From contig JAQTXD010000028.1 in the NCBI GenBank assembly GCA_028688955.1, forward strand, positions 1 to 37,096: a stretch of 37,096 nt of DNA. The letters are read 5' to 3'. Below, piece after piece: positions 15,322-23,499 of the stretch. A program made the position numbers and the translations under genes. The notes under the pieces are model-generated. The model saw nothing but the letters and a program-made list of their open reading frames with translations. It was not told the origin of the DNA and made no database searches. The stretch comes from Desulfuromonadaceae bacterium. GTDB taxonomy: Bacteria; Desulfobacterota; Desulfuromonadia; Geobacterales; Pseudopelobacteraceae. Within the stretch, counting starts at the first letter, position 1. The number at the start of each line of letters is the position of its first letter.

Positions 15322-15351
15322 GGAGCCGGCGGCAGAGATGCTGCCGGCTCC
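15322..15351 (-). terminator. Probable terminator of fccAB
   Basis: A 9-bp GC-rich stem (GGAGCCGGC/GCCGGCTCC) lies 11 bases past the fccB stop codon. The sequence after it on the minus strand (AGTTATTGTTTC) is only moderately T-rich. Confidence 0.65.
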
Positions 15352-15362
15352 CCTGTTACCCG

Positions 15363-16649
15363 TCAGCCAAGCGTATCCGACCAGATTCCTCTGGCCCAAT
15401 CCTCCGCCTGGAACCCCAGACGCTCCGACCGTGCCGGGGAAACGCCGCCGGCCGCTTTTTTCCCCGCTATTTTTTTGGTCTGCGGGTCATATTCAAAGAC
15501 GCCGGTTACGTAGATCCCCTCCTTTTCGTTGACCATGCTGTAACAGGTGTTGGCCAGGTACGGGGTCAGCGGTTCCCTGCCGGCGAGCATCGCAACGACT
15601 GTCGCCGCCGCTGCTTTCCCCATGGCCGAGGCCACGAAGCCGGATTTCGGCATGGAGCCGATCACATCGCCGTCCGTAGCGTCGCCGATGATATGCACGT
15701 CTTTATGGATTGTCGACTCGAAGGATAGTGCCGAAACCGGTGTCCAGCGCCGTTTTTCAGGCGTCAGCCCACCCATGAAGGCCATCTTGCCCGCCTTCTG
15801 CTCCGGGATGATGTTGAGAACGGCTCCTTTGTATTCGGCCGACGGGGTGACAATCGTACGACTCCCGGCTTTTACCGCTTTTATTTCCGTGTCCGGATGA
15901 TATTCGATGATCCCCCCGTAATAATCCTTCCACGCCGCTTTGAAAAGTTTCCCTTTGGAGACAATATCCTGGTTTGCATCAAGAACGATGATCTTCGAGC
16001 CCGGCTTGTTCTTCTTCAGGTAGTTGGCGACCATGCAGACGCGTTCGTAGGGCCCGGGAGGGCAGCGGAACGGCGCTTCGGGAATCGTCAGCAGGTACTG
16101 TTCCCCCGGCTTCATCTCCGTCAGTTCCTGGCGAAGCTGCACGGTCTGGTCGCCCGCTTTGATCCCGTGGGGGAAGAGCTTCTGGGCGTTCTCATCCATT
16201 CCGGCTATGTTTTCGTACATATAGTCAATCCCGGGTGAGAGGATCATGCGGTCATAGGAGAGGCTCCCCCTGGAGGTTTCGACCCGGTGGGAAACCGGGT
16301 CGATTCCCAGTACCGTGGCGTTGAGGATCTTTACCCCGTATTTTCTGGCAAGCGTGGTGTAGGAAAAGGTGATGTCCTTCATCTGCTTTAGGCCACCGAT
16401 AACCAGGTTGCTGACCGGGCAGGAAATGAACTGCTCACGCTCTTCAATCAGCACAACGTCGAGTTTCGGGTTCATCATCTTGAGATGCTTTGCCGTCGAC
16501 GCTCCACCAAAGCCGCCGCCTGCCACTACGACCCGGGTCCCTTTTTTCGGCAGGATTTCACCCGCATTGACATATATCGCCTGCGGTCCCCACAGCGCCA
16601 CAGCTCCCACGCCGATGGCGGTATGCCTGATAAATTCACGACGATTCAT
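15363..16649 (-). CDS. fccB: Flavocytochrome c sulfide dehydrogenase, flavoprotein subunit
   Basis: A 428-residue FAD protein of the FCSD/SQR group, predicted to oxidise sulfide to sulfur or polysulfide in the periplasm and pass electrons to the cytochrome subunit. A Tat signal (NRREFIRHTAIG, residues 2-13) is followed by the FAD-binding VVVAGGGFGGAST (40-52), a second nucleotide-type strand (KIIVLDANQD, 219-228) and the C-terminal FAD contact HIIGDATD (319-326). Redox cysteines are C196 and C205 (RCPPGPYERVC) and C369 (ANTCYS). C369 and one of the first pair probably form the active-site disulfide known from Allochromatium FCSD. It lies 12 bases after the cytochrome gene, and GGGGGA precedes its start. 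Confidence 0.92.
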   Translation of the reverse strand: MNRREFIRHTAIGVGAVALWGPQAIYVNAGEILPKKGTRVVVAGGGFGGASTAKHLKMMNPKLDVVLIEEREQFISCPVSNLVIGGLKQMKDITFSYTTLARKYGVKILNATVLGIDPVSHRVETSRGSLSYDRMILSPGIDYMYENIAGMDENAQKLFPHGIKAGDQTVQLRQELTEMKPGEQYLLTIPEAPFRCPPGPYERVCMVANYLKKNKPGSKIIVLDANQDIVSKGKLFKAAWKDYYGGIIEYHPDTEIKAVKAGSRTIVTPSAEYKGAVLNIIPEQKAGKMAFMGGLTPEKRRWTPVSALSFESTIHKDVHIIGDATDGDVIGSMPKSGFVASAMGKAAAATVVAMLAGREPLTPYLANTCYSMVNEKEGIYVTGVFEYDPQTKKIAGKKAAGGVSPARSERLGFQAEDWARGIWSDTLG

Positions 16650-16661
16650 ATGCGTTCCCCC

Positions 16662-17219
16662 TTATTTGCGAGTGTAGTTTTTTACCAGACTGTCGATATC
16701 AGCGTCGGACATTCCCTTCAGCAGCGCCATTGCCGGGGCATTCCGGGTGCCGTTTTTGTATTCCAGCAGGGCCTCTTTCAGGTATTCCGGTGCCTGGCCG
16801 TTTATGTGCGGCGCCAGTACGGTGCCTTCTCCCTTTTTGCCGTGGCAGGCGGCGCAGGCAGCGGTGGAGACGGACAGCTTTTTGCCTTTTGGAGTTGCCG
16901 CAAGTGGCGTGTTCTGCCATTTCCATGAGGCGACGACGTCGGAAATTTCACCGATCTGCTTGTCCGAATACCCTTTTGACAGATTTGCCATGACACCGCC
17001 GGGCCGGGTTCCGTCACGGTATTCTGTCAGAGTCTTTTTCAGGTACGCCGCACCCTGTCCGCCGATGACCGGAATATGGGACCCGGGTGCAGCCCCGCGC
17101 GTGCCGTGACAGCCGGCACAGGTAGCGGCCAACCGCTCGCCATCGCCCGGTACCGCGGCCAGAACGGGTGCCGCCGAAAGAAGCAGTACTGCAATTGACA
17201 CTAATCCTCTCCCCTGCAT
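16662..17219 (-). CDS. fccA: Diheme cytochrome c, FCSD cytochrome subunit (cytochrome c4-like)
   Basis: A 185-residue periplasmic cytochrome with a signal peptide (1-22) and two homologous class I domains, each with one heme site: C34-A-G-C-H38 and C122-A-A-C-H126. Likely axial methionines are in PGGVMANL (about 77) and NAPAMALL (about 163). The duplicated layout with IGGQGAAYLKKTLTEYRDG and INGQAPEYLKEALLEYKNG is that of cytochrome c4 and FccA. Its place directly before fccB makes it the electron acceptor of the flavoprotein. AGGAGG 6 bases upstream supports the start. I found no convincing promoter in the 243 bases to the mocR stop. Confidence 0.92.
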   Translation of the reverse strand: MQGRGLVSIAVLLLSAAPVLAAVPGDGERLAATCAGCHGTRGAAPGSHIPVIGGQGAAYLKKTLTEYRDGTRPGGVMANLSKGYSDKQIGEISDVVASWKWQNTPLAATPKGKKLSVSTAACAACHGKKGEGTVLAPHINGQAPEYLKEALLEYKNGTRNAPAMALLKGMSDADIDSLVKNYTRK

Positions 17220-17462
17220 CTTGAACCTCCTTCTGTTCGTTAAGTTGGGTGCAAGTGTATCAAAGAATTGTTCTTATGGAAGGATTACGGAGTTTTTTCC
17301 GGGAGGCGGGTTTCGACTGTTTTAACCCCGGCATGTTTTCAATAATGGTAGGGTTATGGTGCAGGACCGGAGTGGACATCTGGCACGTATGAGGCAGGCT
17401 TGGTATGCACCTGCTGGCGTATGTCCATGCATATTGATGCACACCGGCGTAAGCCGAAAACA

Positions 17463-18917
17463 TCAGCCGGGCATCAGTTCCTGGGCCAGTGCCCCCAATG
17501 TTTTGATCCCCTGTTCGATTTTTTCGTCCCACTGGGCTGCCGACAGGCGGATGTGGTGGCTGTATTTGCCGGAAAGGGAGAAGAGCGGACCGGGCACGAT
17601 GCTGATGCCCTGCTCGAGCGCCCGATGAAAAAGGGTGATGGCGTCGGTACCTTCCGGCATCTCGACCCAGAGAATAAATCCGCCGGCCGGGTGAGTCATA
17701 CGGGTGCCGGGGGGGAAGGAGCGAACGACGGCATCGGCCATTTGTGAAATGTTGCGGGCATTGATCCTTCTGAAGTTTCGCAGGTGGTGGTCGTAGCCGC
17801 CGTTGGCAAGAAATTCCGCCAGGGCAAGTTGCGACGGCGAGGAGACCGCTATGTTCATAATCATTTTCAGGCGTTCCATTTCTCCCTGAAAACGGCCGGC
17901 GATTGCCCACCCCACCCGGTATCCGGGCGCAATGGTTTTTGAGAATGACGAGCAGTAAATGACGAGGTCCGAGCGGTCGAATGATTTGGCGGCACTGGGG
18001 CGCTCGTTTTCGAACGTCAGGTCGCCGTAGATGTCGTCCTCGATAAGCGGGATTTCATGGGACGCGAGGAGTTCAACCAGTTCCCGTTTGCGCTCCTCTG
18101 GCATCAGGCTCCCGAGCGGATTACTGAAATTGGTGATGACCAGACAGGCGCTGATTCTGCTCTGCTCGATGGCGTAGCGAAGTGCTTCGATGCTGATGCC
18201 GTCCCGTGGGGTCGAGGGGATCTCAAGAGCCTTGAGCCCGAGTTCGGCGATCATCTGCAGAAAATTGAAGTAGAAGGGGGATTCAACGGCAATGGTATCT
18301 CCGGCGCGGCAGGTGGCGCGCAGCGCGAGCAGCACCGCTTCAACGCAGCCGGACGTTACCAGGATATCGTCTGGTCCGCTGCTGATTCCCGCTTCAAGAG
18401 CCCGCCGGGCTATCTGAACGCGTAAACGTTCATATCCCGGCGGCATCTGGTAGAGTACCGCCTGGTCGCCGCCGCGGCGCAATTCGTTTGCCATGATCCG
18501 GTTGAGTTTGTCGATAGGCAGATTCCTGGCGGAGGGGATGGCGCTCCCCAGCGGCAGCAGGGCACGGTTCATCATGTTGTGCATGACCTGCTGGCACAGG
18601 TCACTTATGGTAACTGTTGCCGGTGCGATAAACGTTCGTGATTTCAGGTCCGGTTCGCGAATCTCGGGTACCCTGCTGCGGACATAGTAGCCGGACTGGG
18701 GACGGGCCTCAACCAGGCGCTGGTCTTCCAGTACCGCATACGCCTGCATCACCGTATTGATGCTTACCGCGAAGCGCCTGCTGAGCTGGCGGATGGAAGG
18801 AAGGCGGTCTCCGGCGCGAAAGGTGCCCTGGGCAATCAGTCCGGCAATGTCTCCGGCAACCTGTTCGTAGAGCAGCGTCCCGCCGCGGCTGTTTGCGTCT
18901 CCGTTTTTCATAGTCAT
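17463..18917 (-). CDS. MocR-type GntR-family regulator with aminotransferase-like domain
   Basis: A 484-residue MocR/PdxR-type transcription factor. The winged helix of GntR type is at about 14-80 (GDRLPSIRQLSRRFAVSINTV and GYYVRSR). A fold-type I aminotransferase domain runs from about 110 to the end, with PLP-site residues N266 (NFSNPLG), D294/D295-x-Y (EDDIYGDL) and the Schiff-base lysine K327 (SSFSKTIAPGYRVGW). Family members bind PLP and a small amine or amino acid and control a nearby, often divergent, gene. Here the divergent neighbour is the DUF2917 gene 170 bases away. The start could be either of two in-frame ATGs 6 bases apart (18917 or 18911); neither has a strong ribosome site. 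The effector is unknown. Confidence 0.92.
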   Translation of the reverse strand: MTMKNGDANSRGGTLLYEQVAGDIAGLIAQGTFRAGDRLPSIRQLSRRFAVSINTVMQAYAVLEDQRLVEARPQSGYYVRSRVPEIREPDLKSRTFIAPATVTISDLCQQVMHNMMNRALLPLGSAIPSARNLPIDKLNRIMANELRRGGDQAVLYQMPPGYERLRVQIARRALEAGISSGPDDILVTSGCVEAVLLALRATCRAGDTIAVESPFYFNFLQMIAELGLKALEIPSTPRDGISIEALRYAIEQSRISACLVITNFSNPLGSLMPEERKRELVELLASHEIPLIEDDIYGDLTFENERPSAAKSFDRSDLVIYCSSFSKTIAPGYRVGWAIAGRFQGEMERLKMIMNIAVSSPSQLALAEFLANGGYDHHLRNFRRINARNISQMADAVVRSFPPGTRMTHPAGGFILWVEMPEGTDAITLFHRALEQGISIVPGPLFSLSGKYSHHIRLSAAQWDEKIEQGIKTLGALAQELMPG

Positions 18918-19087
18918 AACACTACGCTCGATTCTCCAGTAACGGCAGGTACAATCATGGCTCTTTTCAATGGGTACACTTTCTTTATCACGGAACTGTT
19001 ATGGTGACAAATTCGTTTTGCTGTATCTGTTTTTGTTCGTGGAAGCGGAGTACTGTTGCCGTATCAACGGACAGAAAGGAGTCAGTC

Positions 19088-19351
19088 ATGGAATGTTGTC
19101 TGGCACAGGGTGAATTGATTCGGGTGAATGGCGAAAAGGATGGAGTAACCCTCCGCTGCACCCACGGTACGGTCTGGCTGACCTGCGGTGACGGTCGGGA
19201 CTATCTGCTGACAGCCGGGAAGTCTTTTGTGATACACGCCGGCCAGTTCGCTGTGGCTGAAGCGCTGCAAACTGCCGAGTGTTCCCTTGGTACAGCGCAG
19301 TATGCCGGTACGCCGCTGCGGAGACCGGTCATCAGACTCGCAGCGTGCTGA
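19088..19351 (+). CDS. DUF2917 small protein
   Basis: An 87-residue protein with the DUF2917 pattern: GELIRVNGEKDGVTLRCTHG, then VWLTCGDGRDYLLTAGKSFVI and a C-terminal AVAEAL. It looks like a small cupin-like beta-sandwich, cytoplasmic, with no signal peptide. The start at 19088 has AAGGAG 8 bases upstream; the frame is open upstream to 19001 but without support. It is divergent from the MocR regulator, and I recall DUF2917 genes next to PLP-dependent regulators in other proteobacteria, so this pairing may be functional. The biochemical role is unknown. It contains four cysteines, two of them adjacent near the N-terminus (MECC). Confidence 0.82.
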   Translation: MECCLAQGELIRVNGEKDGVTLRCTHGTVWLTCGDGRDYLLTAGKSFVIHAGQFAVAEALQTAECSLGTAQYAGTPLRRPVIRLAAC

Positions 19352-19433
19352 CCGGCAACCGGCTGCAGTGCTCCGCAGTTTCCACCGGCTGGAACAGAAA
19401 TTCCGATATTCATAATTTCGTGGGCCCTTTCCA

Positions 19434-19461
19434 TTGACAGGGTACATTCGTGCAGTATAGT
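19434..19461 (+). promoter_or_regulatory. Sigma-70 promoter of the EAL-HDOD gene
   Basis: TTGACA, 16 bases, TATAGT. Both boxes are near consensus and lie about 90 bases before the gene start, after the DUF2917 gene. Confidence 0.8.
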
Positions 19462-19550
19462 CTCCGCACAGTATGGTCGCTTACTAATGACGCGGAACAC
19501 TTCTCTGTCGCGTAGTGTCGTGTCAATTGCCGCTAAAAGGGTTCTACGGT

Positions 19551-20783
19551 ATGGAAGACAACTGCTATTTGATCGGCCGTCAGCCGATTCTTGACCGGCA
19601 GGAAAAAATACTTTTTTACGAGCTTCTGTTCCGTTCGAAAGATTCTCCCGCTTCCGCAAGTATCAAGTGTGCCACGCAGGCCACGTCCCGGGTTGTATTC
19701 AATGCGCTCTCCGGTTTTAAAACAGAGGAACTTCTCGGTACATTCCGCGGTTTTATCAATGTCGATGCCGGGATGCTGATGAGTGACACCATCGAACTGC
19801 TTCCCGCCGGGGTGATCGGGCTGGAATTACTGGAAACGATGACCATTACCCCCGGGATTGTCTCCCGTTGCCGCGAACTGAAAGCCCGCGGATATCTTCT
19901 CGCCCTTGATGACCATACCTTTGCCAGCGAATATGAAGAACTCTACAAAGGAATTGTCGACATAATCAAGATCGACCTGCTGGCCACACCGCTTGAATCT
20001 GTGTATCAGATGGTCGATCAATTCAAGTGCTACCCGGTCAGGCTGCTGGCGGAAAAGGTTGATTCGCGCCACACCTTCCTCAGATGCCGCAGCCTGGGGT
20101 TTGACCTGTTCCAAGGGTATTTCTTTGCCCGCCCCTCCACGCTGCAGAAAAAACGGATGGAAGATTCGGCCCATACTTTTTTCAAGTTGATGAAGCAGTT
20201 ATCAGATGGTGCAGAACTTTCGGAGATTGAGCTGACATTCAAGCAAAGCCCGGCGCTGACCTACAAACTGCTGCTGCTCGTCAATTCAGTCTCTGTCGGC
20301 TGTCGTGAGAAGATCCGAACGGTCCGTCATGCAATTACGCTGCTTGGGCTGCAGCACCTCAAACGCTGGGTGCAGCTGGCTATTTTTGCCAACGATGACA
20401 GCCAGGGGCTTGATAATGCCCTGCTCGACATGATTGCGGTGCGGGCGGCGTTTCTTGAAGAGCTTGCAAAGCTGCATCCCTGCACACAAACGGTGCCGAA
20501 CGCCCCTGATGAAGCTTTTATGATCGGTACGCTGTCACTTCTGGGCGATTGTTTCGGCATTTCCATGGATGAGATTATCACCGGGCTGAATCTTTCCGAT
20601 GAGATCCAGAATGCTTTGCTCAATCGCGGTGGATGTCTGGGAGATCTGCTCAGTCTTGCCGAGATGATTGAGCGCCTTGAGTTAGCACGGGCTGCAGAGC
20701 AGCTTGAACAGGACGGAGTTTCACTTGAGGATGTTCTTGATTGCCAGAGAAAAGCCTTTAACTGGCGTTCGGCTCTGTTGTGA
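19551..20783 (+). CDS. EAL-HDOD signalling protein (YuxH/CdgJ type)
   Basis: A 410-residue cytoplasmic protein with an N-terminal EAL-like domain (about 5-205) and an HDOD domain (about 205-400). The EAL domain begins IGRQPILDRQEKILFYELLFRS, typical of the YuxH family. It keeps some canonical residues (N in FINVDAG, E in LELLE, the LALDD pair, IKID and QGYFFARP), but the signature reads ELL and AEKV replaces AEGV. The HDOD part (SPALTYKLLLLVNSV and LGLQHLKRWVQLAIF) lacks the catalytic HD pair. Such proteins usually act by binding rather than by c-di-GMP hydrolysis. The start at 19551 matches family starts; an in-frame GTG at 19515 is less likely. The ribosome site is weak (AAAAGGG). Confidence 0.9.
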   Translation: MEDNCYLIGRQPILDRQEKILFYELLFRSKDSPASASIKCATQATSRVVFNALSGFKTEELLGTFRGFINVDAGMLMSDTIELLPAGVIGLELLETMTITPGIVSRCRELKARGYLLALDDHTFASEYEELYKGIVDIIKIDLLATPLESVYQMVDQFKCYPVRLLAEKVDSRHTFLRCRSLGFDLFQGYFFARPSTLQKKRMEDSAHTFFKLMKQLSDGAELSEIELTFKQSPALTYKLLLLVNSVSVGCREKIRTVRHAITLLGLQHLKRWVQLAIFANDDSQGLDNALLDMIAVRAAFLEELAKLHPCTQTVPNAPDEAFMIGTLSLLGDCFGISMDEIITGLNLSDEIQNALLNRGGCLGDLLSLAEMIERLELARAAEQLEQDGVSLEDVLDCQRKAFNWRSALL

Positions 20784-20811
20784 TGTGACTATTTCCACTA
20801 TGTTGGCACAA

Positions 20812-20850
20812 CGAGAGAAGGGGACCAGGAACTATGGTCCCCTTCTCTCG
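20812..20850 (+). other. Perfect 16-bp hairpin after the EAL-HDOD gene
   Basis: CGAGAGAAGGGGACCA and its exact reverse complement flank a 7-base loop (GGAACTA), 28 bases past the stop codon. No T run follows on either strand, so it is either a non-canonical terminator or a processing and stability element. Confidence 0.75.
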
Positions 20851-21009
20851 TCAGGCGGGTTTCCTGTGCGACCGGTCAGAAAATATCTGCCGCGTTACGA
20901 GGCATTCATGCAGAAAAATCCGGTTGATCTATACAGCATTGTTGAGGCACTACCGGCAGGTAAATGGCGATCGGGCACGAACCGTCGCGCAATTACCGGT
21001 CAGGCGAAT

Positions 21010-21080
21010 AAACACAGAGAAACGGTGCACAGGAGAAATCAAAGCCTTACATGAGAAACATCAATATAAAAAAGTGAGAC
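21010..21080 (-). repeat. Dispersed repeat, diverged half copy (copy B)
   Basis: Read on the minus strand, GTCTCACTTTTTT, a middle part with TGTTTCT, then GATTTCTCC and an end in TCTCTGTGTTT line up with 15117-15187 with few gaps. The order and spacing of blocks are the same, at roughly two-thirds identity by eye. The other inverted arm of copy A is not recognisable here, so this is a half or decayed copy. Confidence 0.6.
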
Positions 21081-21477
21081 TCAAAAAGGGTATGTTTTTA
21101 AGATTACTCTCTGATTTTAGTCTGTTGCGTCGTTACACCGTGTTTCAAGTGCTTTTCCAGGATTAGCTACTAGAGGGAACATCAGCAATTTGAGAGCGGT
21201 GAAACTCTATGAATTACGCATGATAGTGTATACAAAAGTACTAAAACGCTTTAATTTATCTGATTTCTCATTGTAATAAAACGGTTGTTCATGTTAGATA
21301 TCGGGGAAAACATAGGGTTAAATCAACTTTTTTCCACCGGGAGTATCCATATCTTGACCTTGTCCGCATCGAGCCACCTCGGGAAAATAAAAGTCGCACC
21401 GAAACAAATACTGTGCTTTGGATCTATCCTCGGTGCAGTTTTTTTTATTTCCTGCCATCATGGCGTATGGTGAGGAA

Positions 21478-22788
21478 ATGAAAGTACTCTTCATCAGTAA
21501 GGATTTTTCAGGTGCGAATCTCTGCCTCCGGCTATTGCGCGAGGGGAACGACATCCGCGCTTTTGTAGAGGATCCGCTGTATAATCAGGTGCTCGACGGA
21601 CTCGTCGAAAAAGTATCTCTGGATGAGGGGTTGCTCTGGATTGGCACTGAAGACCTTATCGTTGTTGATGCCATTGGTTTCGGACCATTGCAGGACCGAC
21701 TGAGGGGTGAAGGATACTCGGTTGTTGGTGGCTCGGCAGGAGGTGACCGCCTGGAGAACGACCGTCCATATTGCCAGCAGATCTTTAAAAACCATGGCAT
21801 AAAGACGGTTCCTATTCACCAGTTTGCAAACCGGAGCGATGTTATCAGCTTTGTACGTAACAACCCTGGTCGGTGGGTGATGAAGCAGAATGGTGAGTCT
21901 GACAAATCGTTTTGCTATGTCGGTAAACTCTCTGATGGCAGCGATGTACTTGACCTGCTTGAATATTACCGCAGAAAGAATTCGTTTGAGGACACACACT
22001 TCATTCTTCAGCAGCATATTGACGGTGTTGAAATAGGAGTCGGCCGCTATTTTAACGGGAATACCTGGATTGGTCCTGTGGAGATGAATGTCGAACACAA
22101 AAACCTTTTCTCCGGCGGTCTGGGGCCAAAAACCTGTGAAATGGGCACTCTCATGTGGTATGACCCGGACGAAGAAAACCGTCTCTTTCAGGAGGTTCTG
22201 GCACCCCTAACACCATATCTGCGGCAGATAAATTTTCGCGGTGATTTTGATATAAATTGTATTGTCAATGAGCAGGGTGCGTTTCCGCTGGAGGCTACCT
22301 GTCGCTTTGGCTATCCGGCCGTTCAACTCCAGTCGGTACTCCATCGCTCATCCTGGACCCGGTTCCTCTGCGCCATTGCTCGGGGGGAATCCTTTGATCT
22401 GGAATGGCATGAAGGATTTGGCGTCGTAATATTAATCGCCTTGCCGCCATTCCCGTTTTATCAGAGTGTGGATCGGGAGCGTCCGTTACCGCGTGGCCTC
22501 AAAATTCATTTTCGGGAAGAGCCGGATGCAGAAGATCTGCGGCATTTTCATTGGGAAGAAGTAACTGCAGAAAAAGATGAACATGGCCGGGAAACGTATT
22601 ACACCTGCTCTGATATTGGTTACCTGATGCATGTGAGCGGGGTAGGGGCATCAGTGGAGGATGCCCGGAGAGATGCCTATCGGCGGGCGGGACACATCGT
22701 TGTTCCGAAGATGTTTTACCGGAACGACATAGGAGTGAAATTTCTCGAAAGGGATCGTGGGTTGTTGAAAGAGTGGGGGTATCTTTGA
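21478..22788 (+). CDS. PurD-like ATP-grasp ligase of unknown substrate
   Basis: A 436-residue protein with the layout of phosphoribosylamine-glycine ligase (PurD). An N-terminal Rossmann-type domain (MKVLFISKDFSGANLCLRLLREG) is followed by ATP-grasp lobes (about 100-330: WVMKQNG, FILQQHIDGVEIGVGRYFNG, then DFDINCIVNEQGAFPLEATCRFGYPAVQLQ with the metal-binding Glu and Asn/Arg area). A C-terminal hammerhead-like domain has GVGASVEDARRDAYRRAG. ATP-grasp ligases join a carboxylate to an amine or thiol via an acyl phosphate. It differs from housekeeping PurD in many motifs (GGLGPKTCEMGTLMWY in place of GGMG). The start at 21478 has GAGGA close before it. With the formyltransferase downstream it may form a PurD-PurN-like pair. 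Confidence 0.82.
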   Translation: MKVLFISKDFSGANLCLRLLREGNDIRAFVEDPLYNQVLDGLVEKVSLDEGLLWIGTEDLIVVDAIGFGPLQDRLRGEGYSVVGGSAGGDRLENDRPYCQQIFKNHGIKTVPIHQFANRSDVISFVRNNPGRWVMKQNGESDKSFCYVGKLSDGSDVLDLLEYYRRKNSFEDTHFILQQHIDGVEIGVGRYFNGNTWIGPVEMNVEHKNLFSGGLGPKTCEMGTLMWYDPDEENRLFQEVLAPLTPYLRQINFRGDFDINCIVNEQGAFPLEATCRFGYPAVQLQSVLHRSSWTRFLCAIARGESFDLEWHEGFGVVILIALPPFPFYQSVDRERPLPRGLKIHFREEPDAEDLRHFHWEEVTAEKDEHGRETYYTCSDIGYLMHVSGVGASVEDARRDAYRRAGHIVVPKMFYRNDIGVKFLERDRGLLKEWGYL

Positions 22789-22867
22789 GAGCATATCAGG
22801 TGGCTACGATTTATTCTGCCCGTGAGAGTTATTTATCCCTTGAGAAGTCGGATCGGACTGCCTGGCA

Positions 22868-23422
22868 ATGTTTGGCTCTTTGAAAAAAACCTACGGACTT
22901 TTTAATGCAGGCTTGAAAGCTTTTGCAGACATTAAAGACGGTGATAGTGTCGGGGTGGGGGCCGGCAAGGTTGCGCTCATCGCCGTCAAGAGGAGTGCAT
23001 ACATATTTGCTGACTACTGGCTGGCTGCGGTTTGCGCGGCGCTCAATATTGCATTGAAGGCTTTGGACATCCGTTTACTGTATGCATTTATTGTAATGTG
23101 GGGGGTCAATATTCTTATTGCCGGGTTTTTTCTTGTCATTTACGCGCGGACGGGTCATGACATCAGCCTCGGAGAAGACCTGCGGCGTGCAACTGATGCG
23201 ATCCGCCAAGAATCGCGACGTGCGGGGTATCTTACCGTATGTGGTGTTATTGTGCAGGCCGTATTCTGGTCAGGTCCGGAGCAGGTGGTGATTTTTTTTC
23301 GGAAAGAAATTGGCAGTACACCGAATATGGTCGCTGCGATGCTGTTCCTGACCGCGCTGCAAACCGGCATCTGGATGTATCTCTATCGTACAGGGTACGA
23401 TACGGTAACCGGGTTGCTTTGA
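22868..23422 (+). CDS. Small polytopic membrane protein, unknown
   Basis: A 184-residue protein with about four hydrophobic segments (roughly residues 46-66, 70-94, 121-146 and 157-175) after a hydrophilic N-terminus (MFGSLKKTYGLFNAGLKAFADIKDGDS). Charged loops include RTGHDISLGEDLRRATDAIRQESRRAG. I do not recognise a family. It lies between the ATP-grasp and formyltransferase genes on the same strand with gaps of 79 and 77 bases, so cotranscription is plausible. The start codon is the first Met of the frame; no good ribosome site is visible, so the true start may differ. A transporter, or an anchor for the flanking enzymes, are both guesses. Confidence 0.72.
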   Translation: MFGSLKKTYGLFNAGLKAFADIKDGDSVGVGAGKVALIAVKRSAYIFADYWLAAVCAALNIALKALDIRLLYAFIVMWGVNILIAGFFLVIYARTGHDISLGEDLRRATDAIRQESRRAGYLTVCGVIVQAVFWSGPEQVVIFFRKEIGSTPNMVAAMLFLTALQTGIWMYLYRTGYDTVTGLL

Positions 23423-23499
23423 GATACTGTCAGAGGGGTGGGGTGTGTGCCGGTTATAGATGATGATTGTACAGAACAGAGCCACCAACAGTTAAGCAG

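Larger units (their letters stand above)
20784..21477. other. Non-coding stretch between the EAL-HDOD and ATP-grasp genes
   Basis: About 690 bases, AT-rich in the second half. It holds a perfect 16-bp hairpin (20812-20850) and the diverged repeat copy (21010-21080). An open frame at 20704-21054 overlaps the EAL-HDOD gene and the hairpin and resembles nothing I know. A weak promoter-like pair (TTGTAA, 17 bases, TTAGAT) lies at about 21273-21301. Confidence 0.55.

Noticed and set aside
15037..15399. 120-codon open frame on the minus strand
   Set aside because: It crosses the 25-bp inverted repeat and the fccB terminator and enters the end of fccB in another frame. No ribosome site or family match.
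17379..17395. Sigma-54-like sequence CTGGCACGTATGAGGCA on the plus strand with the correct GG-N10-GC spacing
   Set aside because: It points into the antisense of the mocR gene and has no plus-strand gene for more than 1.6 kb; the -12 part also fits poorly. Taken as chance.
17260..17910. 216-codon open frame on the minus strand
   Set aside because: It overlaps the 3' part of mocR in another frame, and the translation is low in structure and rich in Arg and Pro.
20704..21054. 116-codon open frame on the plus strand
   Set aside because: It starts inside the EAL-HDOD gene in another frame and runs through the 16-bp hairpin and into the repeat copy. No ribosome site.
21532..22098. 188-codon open frame on the minus strand
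   Set aside because: Antisense to the ATP-grasp gene, which has clear domain motifs.
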